Shown: positions 1 through 9,109, counted from the stretch's first letter. The stretch: DNA of 52,162 nucleotides from Bacteroidaceae bacterium (GCA_024697945.1 JAILRU010000082.1:1-52162), one strand, 5' to 3'. Notes: generated by a model not told the origin, from the letters alone. Program-made: numbers and translations.

Positions 1-1
1 A

Positions 2-826
2 ACAGAGAACTCTATTATCGTTGACGGTAAGGAGATCACTATCTATGCAAAGCCCAACGCAGCTGAGCTTCCTTGGGGTGAGCTGGGTGTAGACGTTGTC
101 CTCGAGTGCACAGGTTTCTATACATCTAAGGAGAAGGCTTCTGCTCATATCCAGGCTGGTGCCAAGAAGTGTGTGATCTCTGCTCCTGCTGGCAAGGATC
201 TGCCCACAATAGTTTACAATGTAAACCACAAGACACTGACTCCCGCCGATACAGTGATTTCTGCAGCTTCTTGCACAACTAACTGTCTGGCTCCTATGGC
301 TGACGCTCTGAACAAGTACGCTCCCATCTGCTCTGGTATCATGTCTACTATCCACGCTTATACTGGCGACCAGATGATTCTCGACGGTCCTCAGCGTAAG
401 GGCGACCTCCGTCGTAGCCGTGCCGGTGCTTGCAACATCGTTCCTAACTCTACAGGTGCTGCCAAGGCTATCGGTCTGGTTATTCCTGAGCTGAACGGTA
501 AGCTGATCGGTGCTGCTCAGCGCGTTCCAACTCCAACTGGTTCTACAACTATCCTGCACGCTGTTGTTAAGGGTGATGTAACTGTTGAGAGCATCAACGC
601 TGCTATGAAGGCTGCTCAGAACGAGAGCTTCGGTTACACTGAGGAGAAGCTCGTTTCTAGTGACATCATCGGTATGAAGTTCGGTTCTCTGTTCGACGCT
701 AACCAGACCATGGTAAGCAAAATGGAGGACGGCAACTCTCTCGTGCAGGTTGTTTCTTGGTACGACAATGAGAACTCCTACACTTCTCAGATGGTTCGCA
801 CCATTAAGTACTTCGCTGAACTCTAA
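2..826 (+). CDS. gap: Glyceraldehyde-3-phosphate dehydrogenase (5' truncated by window edge)
   Basis: Catalyses NAD(P)-dependent oxidation and phosphorylation of glyceraldehyde 3-phosphate in cytosolic glycolysis. The frame is open from base 2, so about 274 residues are visible and roughly 60 N-terminal residues, including most of the Rossmann dinucleotide-binding start, lie outside the window. The catalytic-cysteine motif SCTTNC is near visible residue 91. The C-terminal catalytic domain follows with [20 protein letters not shown] and, near the end, WYDNENSY, all standard for the family. A GTG at 173 is an internal codon, not the start. A strong intrinsic terminator follows the stop. Family assignment is secure; the isoform and cofactor preference are not visible. 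Confidence 0.97.
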   Translation, partial: TENSIIVDGKEITIYAKPNAAELPWGELGVDVVLECTGFYTSKEKASAHIQAGAKKCVISAPAGKDLPTIVYNVNHKTLTPADTVISAASCTTNCLAPMADALNKYAPICSGIMSTIHAYTGDQMILDGPQRKGDLRRSRAGACNIVPNSTGAAKAIGLVIPELNGKLIGAAQRVPTPTGSTTILHAVVKGDVTVESINAAMKAAQNESFGYTEEKLVSSDIIGMKFGSLFDANQTMVSKMEDGNSLVQVVSWYDNENSYTSQMVRTIKYFAEL

Positions 827-860
827 TAGAGTTTCCGTTTCATAAGCTTTTATATTCTGA

Positions 861-906
861 GAGGATATCGCTTATAGCCTTATGGCAGAGGTGATATCCT
901 CTTTTT
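861..906 (+). terminator. Rho-independent terminator of gap
   Basis: A 9-bp inverted repeat, gaggatatc (861-869) and gatatcctc (893-901), is followed at once by five T. It lies 35 bp past the gap stop, on the gap strand. Confidence 0.8.
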
Positions 907-927
907 GTGTGCAATTCTTGCGAATTC

Positions 928-963
928 AAAAAAGCCCTCTTTCCATAGCACAGGAAAGAGGGC
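928..963 (-). terminator. Rho-independent terminator of the ROK kinase gene
   Basis: An 11-bp perfect inverted repeat, gccctctttcc (934-944) and ggaaagagggc (953-963), has an 8-nt loop. Read on the minus strand it is followed by six T (A-run at 928-933). It lies just past the stop of the kinase gene, back to back with the gap terminator. Confidence 0.85.
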
Positions 964-991
964 CTCTTTAACTAATTCTTCTTGGATTCTA

Positions 992-1963
992 TTACTCCTC
1001 CCAGCCAAGGGCACTGGCACCGAGGACAGCGGCATTGGCATTCATCAGACCGGAAACGAGGAACTTAGCCTTGCCCTTGAAGATTTTGAGCACCTTGTTG
1101 TTGTAGGCCTCTTCGATGGGCTTCATAATCAAGTCGCCGGCTTTGCAAAGGCCACCAAAGAAGATGAAAGCTTCTGGGCTTGAGAAAGCTGCAAAATCGG
1201 CACATGCCTCACCCAGCATCTTACCAGTGAACTGGAAAATCTCATTGGCAACTTTGTCGCCCTTGCCGGCAGCAATACTAACATCAAGAGATTCTATTTC
1301 CTCTGCAGGCTTGTCACGGAGCAGAGAGGGACGCTTTGTTGTAGCAAGAATCTCGCGAGCCGTGCGAGCTACACCTGTTGCAGAGCAGTAAGCCTCCAAA
1401 CAACCGGTTCTGCCACAACCGCAACTGCGACCTTTCTCGGTACGATCCATGATGACATGACCCAACTCGCCAGCGAAGCCGTCACTACCATAGACAATCT
1501 GCCCATTGACAACAATACCGCTACCTACACCGGTACCAAGCGTGATGACAATGAAATTCTTCATGCCACGAGCAGCGCCGTAAGCCATTTCGCCCATAGC
1601 AGCTGCATTAGCATCGTTGGTGAGCTTCACGGGAATACCTGTTGCCTTATTGAACATGTCTGCAAGTGGAATAATCCCTTCGTGTGCCCAGGGAAGATTG
1701 GGAGCAAACTCGATAGTACCGTTGTAATAATTGCCATTAGGTGCGCCGATACCCATTCCCTGCACCTGGTCAGCACCACCAATCTGAGCCAACAATGGCT
1801 TCATACAAGTAACGCCAGCCTCAACGAAGGCATCGGCCGTCTTATACTGCTGGGTCTTGATGCTGTTCTCTGCAACGACTTCGCCGCGAGCGTTGACAAC
1901 TCCGAAAACGGTGTTGGTACCACCCAGGTCCACACCAATCACATAAGGTTTAACTTTGTCCAT
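992..1963 (-). CDS. ROK family sugar kinase (glucokinase-like)
   Basis: Probably phosphorylates glucose or a related sugar with ATP in the cytosol. The 323-residue protein begins MDKVKPYVIGVDLGGTNT, the phosphate-1 loop at residues 10-18. It has the catalytic Asp in TNDANA (about D117), the phosphate-2 loop LGTGVGSG (142-149), the ELGH substrate and zinc motif (166-169), and the ROK zinc signature CGCGRTGCLE (181-190). I chose the ATG at 1963; the longer open frame to 2017 would run over the promoter box. It is divergent from the LysE-type gene and sits next to gap, consistent with glycolysis. Substrate is inferred from family; N-acetylmannosamine or fructose kinase activity cannot be excluded. 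Confidence 0.9.
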   Translation of the reverse strand: MDKVKPYVIGVDLGGTNTVFGVVNARGEVVAENSIKTQQYKTADAFVEAGVTCMKPLLAQIGGADQVQGMGIGAPNGNYYNGTIEFAPNLPWAHEGIIPLADMFNKATGIPVKLTNDANAAAMGEMAYGAARGMKNFIVITLGTGVGSGIVVNGQIVYGSDGFAGELGHVIMDRTEKGRSCGCGRTGCLEAYCSATGVARTAREILATTKRPSLLRDKPAEEIESLDVSIAAGKGDKVANEIFQFTGKMLGEACADFAAFSSPEAFIFFGGLCKAGDLIMKPIEEAYNNKVLKIFKGKAKFLVSGLMNANAAVLGASALGWEE

Positions 1964-2014
1964 AATGAGTGTTATTTGGATTGTTTGATAGTAATAAATG
2001 CGTCGGTTTCTGCA

Positions 2015-2022
2015 CAAAGGTA
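2015..2022 (-). promoter_or_regulatory. Bacteroidetes -7 box for the ROK kinase
   Basis: The minus strand reads TACCTTTG, matching the TAnnTTTG element used by the Bacteroidetes primary sigma factor. It is 52 bp before the kinase ATG. The -33 region falls in or next to a heptamer array and shows no clear TTG. Confidence 0.65.
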
Positions 2023-2030
2023 CAAAAAAG

Positions 2031-2058
2031 TTTAGAGTTTAGAGTTTAGAGTTTAGAG
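2031..2058. repeat. Heptamer array, 4 x tttagag
   Basis: Four perfect tandem copies of tttagag begin 8 bp upstream of the kinase -7 box, where the spacer and -33 region would be. Confidence 0.9.
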
Positions 2059-2093
2059 TTTTTTTTCTTATTTGTTCAAGATAATATATAATT

Positions 2094-2121
2094 ATGAACT
2101 ATGAACTATGAACTATGAACT
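2094..2121. repeat. Heptamer array, 4 x atgaact
   Basis: Four perfect copies of atgaact end 8 bp upstream of the LysE-gene -7 box. The unit differs from the array only 35 bp away, but the period is the same. Confidence 0.9.
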
Positions 2122-2129
2122 AAAATGTG

Positions 2130-2137
2130 TACCTTTG
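2130..2137 (+). promoter_or_regulatory. Bacteroidetes -7 box for the LysE-type gene
   Basis: TACCTTTG lies 43 bp before the likely TTG start. It is divergent from the ROK kinase promoter. Confidence 0.65.
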
Positions 2138-2179
2138 CACCAATAAAAAGAATGGTTAATCATAAAATTGTAAATTACG

Positions 2180-2824
2180 TTGTGGATTGAATCAGTCAAT
2201 GCCATTGACTTGGCAGTACGGGGTATGGTGGTAGGAATCGTAGCAAGTGCGCCGATGGGACCTGTTGGGGTGCTTATTGTGCAACGCACCCTCAACAAGG
2301 GGCGATGGTATGGCTTTGCCACAGGCATCGGAGCTGCGCTGAGCGACCTCATATATGCTGTGATGACAGGCCTCGGCATGAGTTTTATGATGGACTTCAT
2401 TGAGAATCCTACCACCATATTCTATTTTAAGTTGATGGGAAGCATTTTGCTTTTCTGTTTTGGTGCATACACCTATAGCATCCAACCTGCGCCTCCGCAC
2501 AAGCCAAGTGGAAAACGTGGCAGTCTATGGCACAACATGTTCACTGGCTTTGTCATTACTGTCAGCAATCCCCTCATCATATTTCTTTTCCTGGCATTCT
2601 TTGCCAGGGTGGGCTTTGTTCTAACCAATCATCCGATAGAACAAGCTCTTGGCTATGCCGGAGTTCTGACGGGAGCCATTGTATGGTGGTTCTGTCTTAC
2701 TACTGCGCTCAACAAAATAGGCTCTCATATTAACATGGGAACCATCCGTTTGCTCAACCGTCTGCTTGGCCTTCTGGTGATGGTAGGTTCATCAGTAGGA
2801 TTACTTTACACCTTATTTAGATAG
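2180..2824 (+). CDS. LysE/RhtB-type amino-acid exporter family protein
   Basis: A 214-residue integral membrane protein of the LysE translocator superfamily, which exports amino acids or related small solutes across the inner membrane. It has about six hydrophobic segments. The first carries the family-like stretch VASAPMGPVGVLIVQRTL, close to the LysE signature around PGP/GPVG. A soluble loop rich in Pro, Lys and Gly follows segment three (about residues 97-110). The best start is TTG at 2180, 43 bp after a TAnnTTTG box; no upstream ATG exists in frame. The next gene starts 3 bp after its stop, so they are probably co-transcribed. The substrate cannot be read from sequence. Confidence 0.8.
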   Translation: MWIESVNAIDLAVRGMVVGIVASAPMGPVGVLIVQRTLNKGRWYGFATGIGAALSDLIYAVMTGLGMSFMMDFIENPTTIFYFKLMGSILLFCFGAYTYSIQPAPPHKPSGKRGSLWHNMFTGFVITVSNPLIIFLFLAFFARVGFVLTNHPIEQALGYAGVLTGAIVWWFCLTTALNKIGSHINMGTIRLLNRLLGLLVMVGSSVGLLYTLFR

Positions 2825-2827
2825 CCC

Positions 2828-3346
2828 ATGTTCATCGCCCAGAAACTCAGAAAACAGAGTATCAGCGCATACCTTATATATATGTATCAGGTAGAAGACA
2901 TAATACGTGCCTACGGACTTGATGCAGACCGAATTGCTACCGAGTATCTGCCGCGCCTCGGTTATGATGAGGAACAGTTGCAGCAGGCCAGAGAATGGTA
3001 TGAATCCTTAGTTCGGATGATGCATGAGGAAGGGAAAGAGGAGATTGGTCACGTTCGTGTTGTACAGAACACCCTTGACCTCCTTGAAGATCATCACCGT
3101 GAACTTCTCGCAGATAACGACAATCATGACTATAGAGCCACCTACTATAAGGCATTGCCCCATATTGTCGCTCTCCGTGCTCAAAGCAACAACAAAGATA
3201 AGCATGAAATGGAAAACTGCATCGATGCTCTCTACGGAGCTACTATATTGCGTATGCAGGGCAAAGAACTCTTTGCTGGAACACAGAATGCCCTGAAGCC
3301 AATAAGCGAACTCCTTCGTCTTGGCGAAGAAGCAAACAAATTGTAA
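2828..3346 (+). CDS. DUF4924 family protein
   Basis: A 172-residue soluble, largely helical protein matching the Bacteroidetes family DUF4924, recognisable from its opening FIAQKLRKQSISAYLIYMYQ and the later ALYGATILRMQGKE. No catalytic motif, signal peptide or membrane segment is visible. It starts 3 bp after the LysE-type gene and is followed 25 bp later by prfC, with an 8-nt tandem array covering its stop codon. Its function is unknown. The ATG at 2828 fits the conserved family N-terminus; the later Met at 2882 would remove that conserved segment. Confidence 0.75.
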   Translation: MFIAQKLRKQSISAYLIYMYQVEDIIRAYGLDADRIATEYLPRLGYDEEQLQQAREWYESLVRMMHEEGKEEIGHVRVVQNTLDLLEDHHRELLADNDNHDYRATYYKALPHIVALRAQSNNKDKHEMENCIDALYGATILRMQGKELFAGTQNALKPISELLRLGEEANKL

Positions 3347-3377
3347 AATTGTCAAATAGTGAAATTGTCAAATGATA
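3338..3377. repeat. Octamer array bridging a stop and a start codon
   Basis: Five 8-nt units (aaattgta, aaattgtc, aaatagtg, aaattgtc, aaatgata) run from the last codons of the DUF4924 gene, through its TAA, into the ATG of prfC at 3372. Confidence 0.8.
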
Positions 3378-4967
3378 AATGAAATAACGCGCCGTCGCAC
3401 CTTTGCTATCATCTCGCACCCAGATGCCGGCAAAACGACTCTTACCGAGAAACTGCTCCTTTTCGGTGGACAGATTCAGGTGGCTGGTGCCGTCAAGAGC
3501 AACAAGATAAGAAAGACTGCTACCAGCGACTGGATGGAAATCGAGAAACAACGCGGCATCTCGGTCACGACTTCCGTAATGGAGTTTGATTATTCCCCTT
3601 CTGGAGATACAGAAGGCGCTTACAAGGTCAACATCCTCGACACCCCAGGTCACCAGGACTTTGCCGAAGACACTTTCCGCACGCTGACAGCTGTCGATAG
3701 TGCAATCATTGTCGTTGACGGCGCTAAAGGTGTCGAGGCCCAGACACGCAAGCTGATGGAAGTTTGCCGTATGCGTAAAACGCCGGTCATCATCTTCATC
3801 AACAAAATGGATCGCGAGGGTAAAGACCCCTTCGACCTCCTTGACGAACTGGAGGAAGAACTGCAAATCAGTGTCCGTCCCCTCTCTTGGCCTATCAATC
3901 AGGGCGCCAAGTTCAAGGGTGTCTATAACATCTACGAACAAAACCTTAACCTTTTCACACCCGACAAGCAGAAAGTGACAGAGAAGGTAGAGGTTGACAT
4001 CAACAGCCATGAACTCGAAGAGAGAGTTGGAGAGCGGGATGCTGCCAAGCTTCGGGAGGACCTTGAGCTGGTGGATGGTGTCTATCCTGAATTCAGCGTA
4101 CAAACTTACCTCGATGCCGAGGTTGCTCCTGTCTTCTTTGGTTCAGCCCTCAACAACTTCGGCGTACAGGAACTGCTCGACTGCTTTGTTCGCATTGCTC
4201 CATATCCTCGTCCAACAAAGGCAGAGGAACGCATTGTAACTCCTGATGAGCCCAAGTTCACCGGTTTTATATTCAAGATAACAGCCAACATCGACCCGAA
4301 CCATCGCTCGTGCATCGCTTTCTGCAAAGTCTGCTCGGGCAAGTTCGTCCGCAACGCACCCTATTTGCATGTCCGTCAGGGCAAGACGCTTCGTTTCTCC
4401 AGTCCCACGCAATTCATGGCGCAACGCAAGGAGACCATCGATGAGGCTTGGCCGGGAGACATTGTCGGACTACCCGATAATGGCATCTTCAAGATTGGCG
4501 ACACCTTGACCGAAGGCGAGAACCTGCACTATCGCGGCTTGCCCTCCTTCTCGCCCGAGATGTTCAAATACATTGAGAATGCCGACCCCATGAAGACCAA
4601 ACAATTGGAGAAGGGCATTAACCAACTCATGGACGAGGGCGTCGCCCAACTCTTCATCAACCAGTTCAACAACCGCAAGGTCATTGGTACCGTCGGACAA
4701 TTACAGTTCGAGGTCATCCAGTACCGATTGGAGAACGAGTACGGAGCCAAGTGCCGCTGGGAACCCATCAGTCTTTACAAGGCTTGCTGGGTAGAAGCAA
4801 TGCCCGGCTATGAACAGGAACTTGAGGCCTTCAAGAAACGTAAGCATCAGTATATGGCTCGTGATCGTGAGGGCAGAGACGTTTTCCTCGCTGATTCGGG
4901 CTATGTTCTCCAGATGGCACAACAAGACTTTGAACACATCAAATTCCATTTCACAAGCGAATTCTGA
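3372..4967 (+). CDS. prfC: Peptide chain release factor 3
   Basis: RF3 is a ribosomal GTPase that recycles RF1 and RF2 after termination. The 531-residue protein has full family length. It shows the G1 P-loop SHPDAGKTT (15-23), the G2 region [14 protein letters not shown] (61-74), G3 DTPGH (90-94) and G4 NKMDREG near residue 145. Domain II and the RF3-specific C-terminal domain follow, with VGQLQFEV and the block ending at FHFTSEF. The ATG lies inside a short octamer array that also contains the previous stop codon. The LysE, DUF4924, prfC, Sua5 and ClC genes run in one direction with short gaps, so an operon is likely. Confidence 0.97.
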   Translation: MINEITRRRTFAIISHPDAGKTTLTEKLLLFGGQIQVAGAVKSNKIRKTATSDWMEIEKQRGISVTTSVMEFDYSPSGDTEGAYKVNILDTPGHQDFAEDTFRTLTAVDSAIIVVDGAKGVEAQTRKLMEVCRMRKTPVIIFINKMDREGKDPFDLLDELEEELQISVRPLSWPINQGAKFKGVYNIYEQNLNLFTPDKQKVTEKVEVDINSHELEERVGERDAAKLREDLELVDGVYPEFSVQTYLDAEVAPVFFGSALNNFGVQELLDCFVRIAPYPRPTKAEERIVTPDEPKFTGFIFKITANIDPNHRSCIAFCKVCSGKFVRNAPYLHVRQGKTLRFSSPTQFMAQRKETIDEAWPGDIVGLPDNGIFKIGDTLTEGENLHYRGLPSFSPEMFKYIENADPMKTKQLEKGINQLMDEGVAQLFINQFNNRKVIGTVGQLQFEVIQYRLENEYGAKCRWEPISLYKACWVEAMPGYEQELEAFKKRKHQYMARDREGRDVFLADSGYVLQMAQQDFEHIKFHFTSEF

Positions 4968-5026
4968 AATAATCCATAATTATTGAAAATCGTAAATAGT
5001 AAATCGTCAAATAGTAAATTAACAAG

Positions 5027-5605
5027 GTGACACAGCAACAAATAGCAGAAGATATCCGTACCGCCGTACAGACCTTACGGCAAGGCGGGCTCATTATCTA
5101 CCCCACAGACACCATCTGGGGCATTGGTTGCGATGCTGCCAACGAAGAGGCCGTGCGTCGCATCTTTCAGCTTAAGCGAAGAGAGGATAGCAAGGCGATG
5201 ATTTGCCTTGTTGATAGTGCCAACCGTATGCAGCGCTATCTCCGTCAAGTCCCCGATGTCGCTTGGGACCTTGTCGAGTTTGCAGAGAAACCCCTTACGC
5301 TCATCCTTGATGGTGCCGTTAATCTTGCTCCCAGTCTCATTGCCGAGGATGGCAGCATAGGCCTTCGTGTAACCCACGAGAACATCAGCCACGAGCTCTG
5401 CTATCGCTTTGAACGTGCCATCGTCAGTACCAGTGCCAACATTAGCGGAGAGCCATCGCCAGCTTGCTTCGACGAGATTTCCTATGAGATAAAACAGGGG
5501 GTCGATTACATCATGCGTTCACGACAGAACGACCAAAGCAAGAGCAAGCCCAGCCAAATAGTTAAGCTAAGCCTTAATGGGCAAATTCAAATTATTAGAA
5601 AGTGA
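5027..5605 (+). CDS. Sua5/YciO/YrdC-type threonylcarbamoyl-AMP synthase family protein
   Basis: Family members make threonylcarbamoyl-AMP from threonine, bicarbonate and ATP for t6A37 tRNA modification. The 192-residue protein has only the YrdC domain, without the Sua5 C-terminal domain. Visible motifs are YPTDTIWGIGCDA (about 25-37), LKRREDSKAM and STSANISGEPSP. The GTG start at 5027 fits the YrdC N-terminus. The stop TGA overlaps the GTG of the ClC gene (GTGA), suggesting translational coupling. The preceding 59-bp gap holds a degenerate 7-8 nt array (gtaaata, gtaaatc, gtcaaata). A YciO-like paralogue of uncertain role is the alternative. Confidence 0.88.
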   Translation: MTQQQIAEDIRTAVQTLRQGGLIIYPTDTIWGIGCDAANEEAVRRIFQLKRREDSKAMICLVDSANRMQRYLRQVPDVAWDLVEFAEKPLTLILDGAVNLAPSLIAEDGSIGLRVTHENISHELCYRFERAIVSTSANISGEPSPACFDEISYEIKQGVDYIMRSRQNDQSKSKPSQIVKLSLNGQIQIIRK

Positions 5606-7386
5606 ATTTTAGAGACATCATAGCCTTCCTGCTTCGCTGGCGGCGCAAGCATCTATCTGACAAGAACTTCGTACTGCTCGTCAGTTTCTTTGTCGGTATC
5701 TTCACGGCCTGCGCGGGACTTCTGCTGAAATGGCTTATTTCCCAGATAGAGCATCTGCTCACACATGAGTTCTCCGTGGAAGGTGCCAATTGGCTCTACC
5801 TTGTCTATCCTGTTGTAGGCGTATGGCTGACGATGCTCTTCATCCGATATATTGTTCGCGATGACATCGGACATGGCGTTACCAAGATTCTTTTCGCCAT
5901 TGCCCGCAAACAAAGCCGCATCAAGCCTCATAACACATGGTCTTCGGTCGTAGCGTCCGCTATCACTATCGGCTTTGGCGGTAGTGTCGGAGCCGAGGCC
6001 CCTATCGTACTCACTGGTAGTGCCATAGGCAGTTCTTTGGGCCAACTCTGCCGACTGAGCAATAAATACATGATGCTGCTTGTGGGTTGCGGAGCAGCAG
6101 GAGCCGTTGCAGGCATCTTCAAGGCTCCTATCGCAGGACTTGTCTTCGTGCTTGAGGTGTTGATGATAGACCTTACGATGACCAGCCTCCTGCCTTTGCT
6201 CGTTACCAGTGTCACCGCAGCCGGACTCACCTTTGCCGTTTCGGGTACTAATCCCATCTTCGAGTTCCACCTGCAGGATGCCTTCACTGTCAACCGCATC
6301 CCTGCTTACATCGCCCTTGGTATTGTCTGCGGACTCGTGGCGCTCTATTTCACTCGTACCATGAATTATCTCGAGGGGATCTTCCGCAAACTGAACGGAC
6401 GTTACAAGAAGTTCCTCCTTGGAGCTGTCATGCTAAGTTTGCTCATCTACCTCTTCCCCTCCCTCTACGGCGAAGGCTACGACCTCATCACCCTCTTGCT
6501 CAACGGCAACGGACAGGCTGATTGGAATACAGCTATGGACCGCTCCCTCTTTTATGGAAGCGACCACTTGCTCATCTACCTCTTCCTAATCATTGTCTTC
6601 AAGGTCTTTGCATCTACTGCCACCAACGGAGGCGGCGGTTGTGGCGGTATTTTTGCTCCCAGCCTCTTCTTGGGGTGTATCTGCGGCTTTGTTTTCTGCA
6701 GGTTGTGGAACAACTATGATGTTTTGGGCATTGACATTCCCGAGCGCAACTTTGCCATGCTGGGGATGTGCGGACTGATGAGCGGTGTCATGCATGCGCC
6801 CCTCACGGGCATCTTCCTCATTGCCGAGCTTACGGGCGGCTATGCACTTTTCATGCCGCTCATGATAGTAGCTGTAGGCTCTTACCTCACCATCAAGTCC
6901 TTTGAGCCGCACAGCATCTACGCGATGCGACTGGCACAACGCGGCGAATTGCTCACACACCACACCGACAAATCCATCCTTACCCTGATGAGCATGGACA
7001 GCGTCATCCAGCACTACGACCACGTTCTCTATCCTGACATGAATCTCGGCAATGTCGCCACACAAGTCTCGAATAGCAAAAACCACGTCTTCCCCGTTGT
7101 CAACAAGCAGATGCAATTCGTTGGAGCCGTTTATCTCGACGACATCCGCCATTTGGTTTTCCGTACGGAGCTTTATAGGGACTTCACCGTCTCCCAGCTC
7201 ATGAAACAGCCCGAGGCCCTGCTCTCTGTCAATGATGCGATGGATGTAGTAGTCAACGTGTTCGATAGTACCGGTGCCTGGACGCTTCCTGTAGTCGATG
7301 CCGATGGCATTTTCGTCGGCTTCATCCGCAAGAGCACCGTCCTGACCGTCTATCGTCAGATGCTTGCCGACTTATCGAACGACTAA
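5602..7386 (+). CDS. ClC chloride channel/transporter with C-terminal CBS domains
   Basis: A 594-residue inner-membrane ClC family protein, probably a Cl-/H+ exchanger or a channel. Many hydrophobic helices span about residues 20-440. The selectivity motif appears as GSVGAEAPIV, with the gating glutamate near E132, and the second motif as GGGGCGGIFAPSLF near residue 350. The C-terminal 140 residues form a pair of CBS-like domains, which often bind nucleotides and regulate transport. The GTG start overlaps the previous stop by 4 bp. The first glycine-rich motif differs from the E. coli form (GREGP), but the glutamate is kept. Channel versus exchanger cannot be decided here. Confidence 0.92.
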   Translation: MNFRDIIAFLLRWRRKHLSDKNFVLLVSFFVGIFTACAGLLLKWLISQIEHLLTHEFSVEGANWLYLVYPVVGVWLTMLFIRYIVRDDIGHGVTKILFAIARKQSRIKPHNTWSSVVASAITIGFGGSVGAEAPIVLTGSAIGSSLGQLCRLSNKYMMLLVGCGAAGAVAGIFKAPIAGLVFVLEVLMIDLTMTSLLPLLVTSVTAAGLTFAVSGTNPIFEFHLQDAFTVNRIPAYIALGIVCGLVALYFTRTMNYLEGIFRKLNGRYKKFLLGAVMLSLLIYLFPSLYGEGYDLITLLLNGNGQADWNTAMDRSLFYGSDHLLIYLFLIIVFKVFASTATNGGGGCGGIFAPSLFLGCICGFVFCRLWNNYDVLGIDIPERNFAMLGMCGLMSGVMHAPLTGIFLIAELTGGYALFMPLMIVAVGSYLTIKSFEPHSIYAMRLAQRGELLTHHTDKSILTLMSMDSVIQHYDHVLYPDMNLGNVATQVSNSKNHVFPVVNKQMQFVGAVYLDDIRHLVFRTELYRDFTVSQLMKQPEALLSVNDAMDVVVNVFDSTGAWTLPVVDADGIFVGFIRKSTVLTVYRQMLADLSND

Positions 7387-7430
7387 AGCATTATTGCATG
7401 GAGATTAACGAAAGAAAACGGCGTATTCCT

Positions 7431-7460
7431 TTGCCACATCAGAAAAAAAGCGTAACTTTG
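7431..7460 (+). promoter_or_regulatory. Promoter of the secreted-protein gene
   Basis: TTG at 7431-7433, a 19-bp spacer, then TAACTTTG at 7453-7460, a good Bacteroidetes -33/-7 pair 30 bp before the ATG. Confidence 0.7.
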
Positions 7461-7490
7461 CGCCAACATTGAAACCCGGAACCTGAAACT

Positions 7491-8111
7491 ATGAACTCTA
7501 AACTAAGATACTCCCTTCTACTTGCGGCACTCGCATGTAGCGCGGCTCAGGCACAGGACAGCTTCTATTTCACCGATGCTGTCATCATGCCTGGTGAGAC
7601 GACAAGCATCGAGCTGTGCATGAAGAACACAGCAACCGACCTGACCTGCCTCGAGGCAGAGATTCAGTTGCCAGAAGGTCTTACGATGGTTTGCGACGAG
7701 GAGGGCGAACCCGTTGTAACCCTCTATCGTAATCGCACCGCAAATCATGAAATCCTGACCAATGTCTTGGACAACGGTAACCTGAAATTTCTTATCAGTT
7801 CTATTGACGGCAATGTGGTTAGTGGCAAAGAAGGACCGCTCCTCAGCTTCTGTGTGCAGGCCACCGAGACAGCTCCCATAGGAGAGTGCACGGTAGAGAC
7901 CGTTGGAGAATCTCTTCTCGTAAACAGCAAGGCACAGGCTTATTATAGTGTTGGAGTTACGGGCAATGTCCTGATTACGGACGATGCAACTGGTCTTACC
8001 CCAATTCTCTCCCAAGGAAAGGGAGAAATTTACAATCTTGCTGGTCAGCGGGTAAACAAAGCTAAGTCCGGAATCTTCATCCGAAATGGAAAAAAGGAAT
8101 TACACAAATAA
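7491..8111 (+). CDS. Secreted protein with cohesin-like fold and C-terminal tail
   Basis: A 206-residue exported protein of unknown role. Residues 1-21 are a signal peptide ending AQA. The next 130 residues alternate beta strands in a pattern like cohesin-type sandwiches (MPGETTSIELCMKN, then LEAEIQLPEGL, then LLSFCVQATETAPIGECTV). The last 30 residues, IYNLAGQRV then GIFIRNGKKE, match a tail shared with three other secreted proteins in this window and are probably a sorting or anchoring tail. It has its own promoter and terminator, so it is monocistronic. The cohesin-like call rests on pattern only; a partner dockerin is not shown. Confidence 0.75.
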   Translation: MNSKLRYSLLLAALACSAAQAQDSFYFTDAVIMPGETTSIELCMKNTATDLTCLEAEIQLPEGLTMVCDEEGEPVVTLYRNRTANHEILTNVLDNGNLKFLISSIDGNVVSGKEGPLLSFCVQATETAPIGECTVETVGESLLVNSKAQAYYSVGVTGNVLITDDATGLTPILSQGKGEIYNLAGQRVNKAKSGIFIRNGKKELHK

Positions 8112-8115
8112 CCAA

Positions 8116-8157
8116 GGAAAGGGCCTCTGAATGATTCAGAAGCCCTTTCCTGTTTTT
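8116..8157 (+). terminator. Rho-independent terminator after the secreted-protein gene
   Basis: ggaaagggc (8116-8124) and gccctttcc (8142-8150) form a long stem, extended by ctgaat/attcag in the loop. TGTTTTTG follows. Confidence 0.8.
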
Positions 8158-8186
8158 GTTCCCTCTCCTAAATAAGGGGTGAGGTT

Positions 8187-8750
8187 TTACTTCACACGAC
8201 CTAGGTAGCTGCCGTCGCGACTATCAATTTCCACTGTCTCGCCTTCTTCGATAAAGAGAGGTACGCGAACCTCGGCACCAGTCTCCACGCGGGCAGGCTT
8301 CAAGGTGTTGGTAGCGGTATCGCCCTTCAGCCCGGGCTCTGTCCATACAATCTGCAGATGAACCTTAACGGGAACGTCGGCATAGAGAACTGTCTCAGTG
8401 CTGGCATCAACGACAACTTCCACATTTTCGCTCTCCTTGAGGAACTTCACGCCGTTCACCTGGTCAGGAGAGATAGTAATCTGTTCGTAGGTCTCGTTGT
8501 TCATAAATACCAAGTCGTCACCGTCCTTGTAGAGATACTGATAAGGGCGACGCTCCACGCGCACGTCTTCAAGACGCTCGCCAATGTTGAAACGCTTCTC
8601 GATAACGCCGCCATTAACTACATCCTTCAGGGTAACATTCATGATGGTGTTACCCTTTCCGGGTTTGCGGTGAAGAAAGTCGATACAGAAATAGAGCTTA
8701 CCGTCCATACGGATGCAGGTGCCCTTTTTGATGTCCTGTGAATTAATCAT
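8187..8750 (-). CDS. efp: Elongation factor P
   Basis: EF-P binds the ribosome between the P and E sites and rescues stalling at polyproline stretches. The 187-residue length is normal. An N-terminal KOW-like domain carries the tip loop HRKPGKGNT, with the modifiable position at about K32. Two OB-fold domains follow, ending in the signature EIDSRDGSYLGRVK. The ATG at 8750 is 44 bp downstream of a TACCTTTG box. It is divergent from rpmH and convergent with the secreted-protein gene. The modification pathway for the tip residue is not in this window. Confidence 0.97.
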   Translation of the reverse strand: MINSQDIKKGTCIRMDGKLYFCIDFLHRKPGKGNTIMNVTLKDVVNGGVIEKRFNIGERLEDVRVERRPYQYLYKDGDDLVFMNNETYEQITISPDQVNGVKFLKESENVEVVVDASTETVLYADVPVKVHLQIVWTEPGLKGDTATNTLKPARVETGAEVRVPLFIEEGETVEIDSRDGSYLGRVK

Positions 8751-8793
8751 AAAATGGTTATTGTTTATTGGTTATTGTTTAGTGATTATGGCG

Positions 8794-8801
8794 CAAAGGT
8801 A
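8794..8801 (-). promoter_or_regulatory. Bacteroidetes -7 box for efp
   Basis: The minus strand reads TACCTTTG, 44 bp before the efp ATG. No clear -33 TTG is seen. Confidence 0.65.
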
Positions 8802-8853
8802 TGAAAAAAAGATTAAAGATTATGAATTAAAGAATAAAAAAGTTACTTAATAC

Positions 8854-8884
8854 TTGTGTAAATGAAAAAAAAGGCTTAATTTTG
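8854..8884 (+). promoter_or_regulatory. Promoter of rpmH
   Basis: TTG at 8854-8856, a 20-bp spacer, then TAATTTTG at 8877-8884, a textbook Bacteroidetes promoter 47 bp before the rpmH ATG. Confidence 0.75.
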
Positions 8885-8930
8885 CACCCCGAATCCAAAT
8901 ATGTACATCAATAATTAAGCAATAATCGAT

Positions 8931-9086
8931 ATGAAAAGAACATTTCAACCCCACAACCGTCGCCGTAACAACAAGCACGGTTTCCGTCAGAGAATGACAA
9001 CTGCCAATGGTCGCCGTGTATTGGCTTCCCGTCGCGCTAAGGGTCGTAAGAAGCTCACCGTTTCAGACGAGAGACACGGCAAGTAA
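8931..9086 (+). CDS. rpmH: 50S ribosomal protein L34
   Basis: L34 is a small basic protein of the large ribosomal subunit. The 51-residue translation starts [19 protein letters not shown] and continues [20 protein letters not shown], which is the L34 signature; the short tail SDERHGK is normal for Bacteroidetes. It is preceded by a clear -33/-7 promoter and followed 24 bp later by a terminator, so it is transcribed alone. In many bacteria rpmH is next to rnpA and dnaA; neither is here, which is usual for this phylum. Confidence 0.97.
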   Translation: MKRTFQPHNRRRNNKHGFRQRMTTANGRRVLASRRAKGRKKLTVSDERHGK

Positions 9087-9109
9087 ACACATTTTTCAGG
9101 CAAATAGGG

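Noticed and set aside
3243..4103. Minus-strand open frame of 286 codons opposite prfC
   Set aside because: It spans the end of one gene and half of prfC and shows no domain; RF3 is complete on the plus strand.
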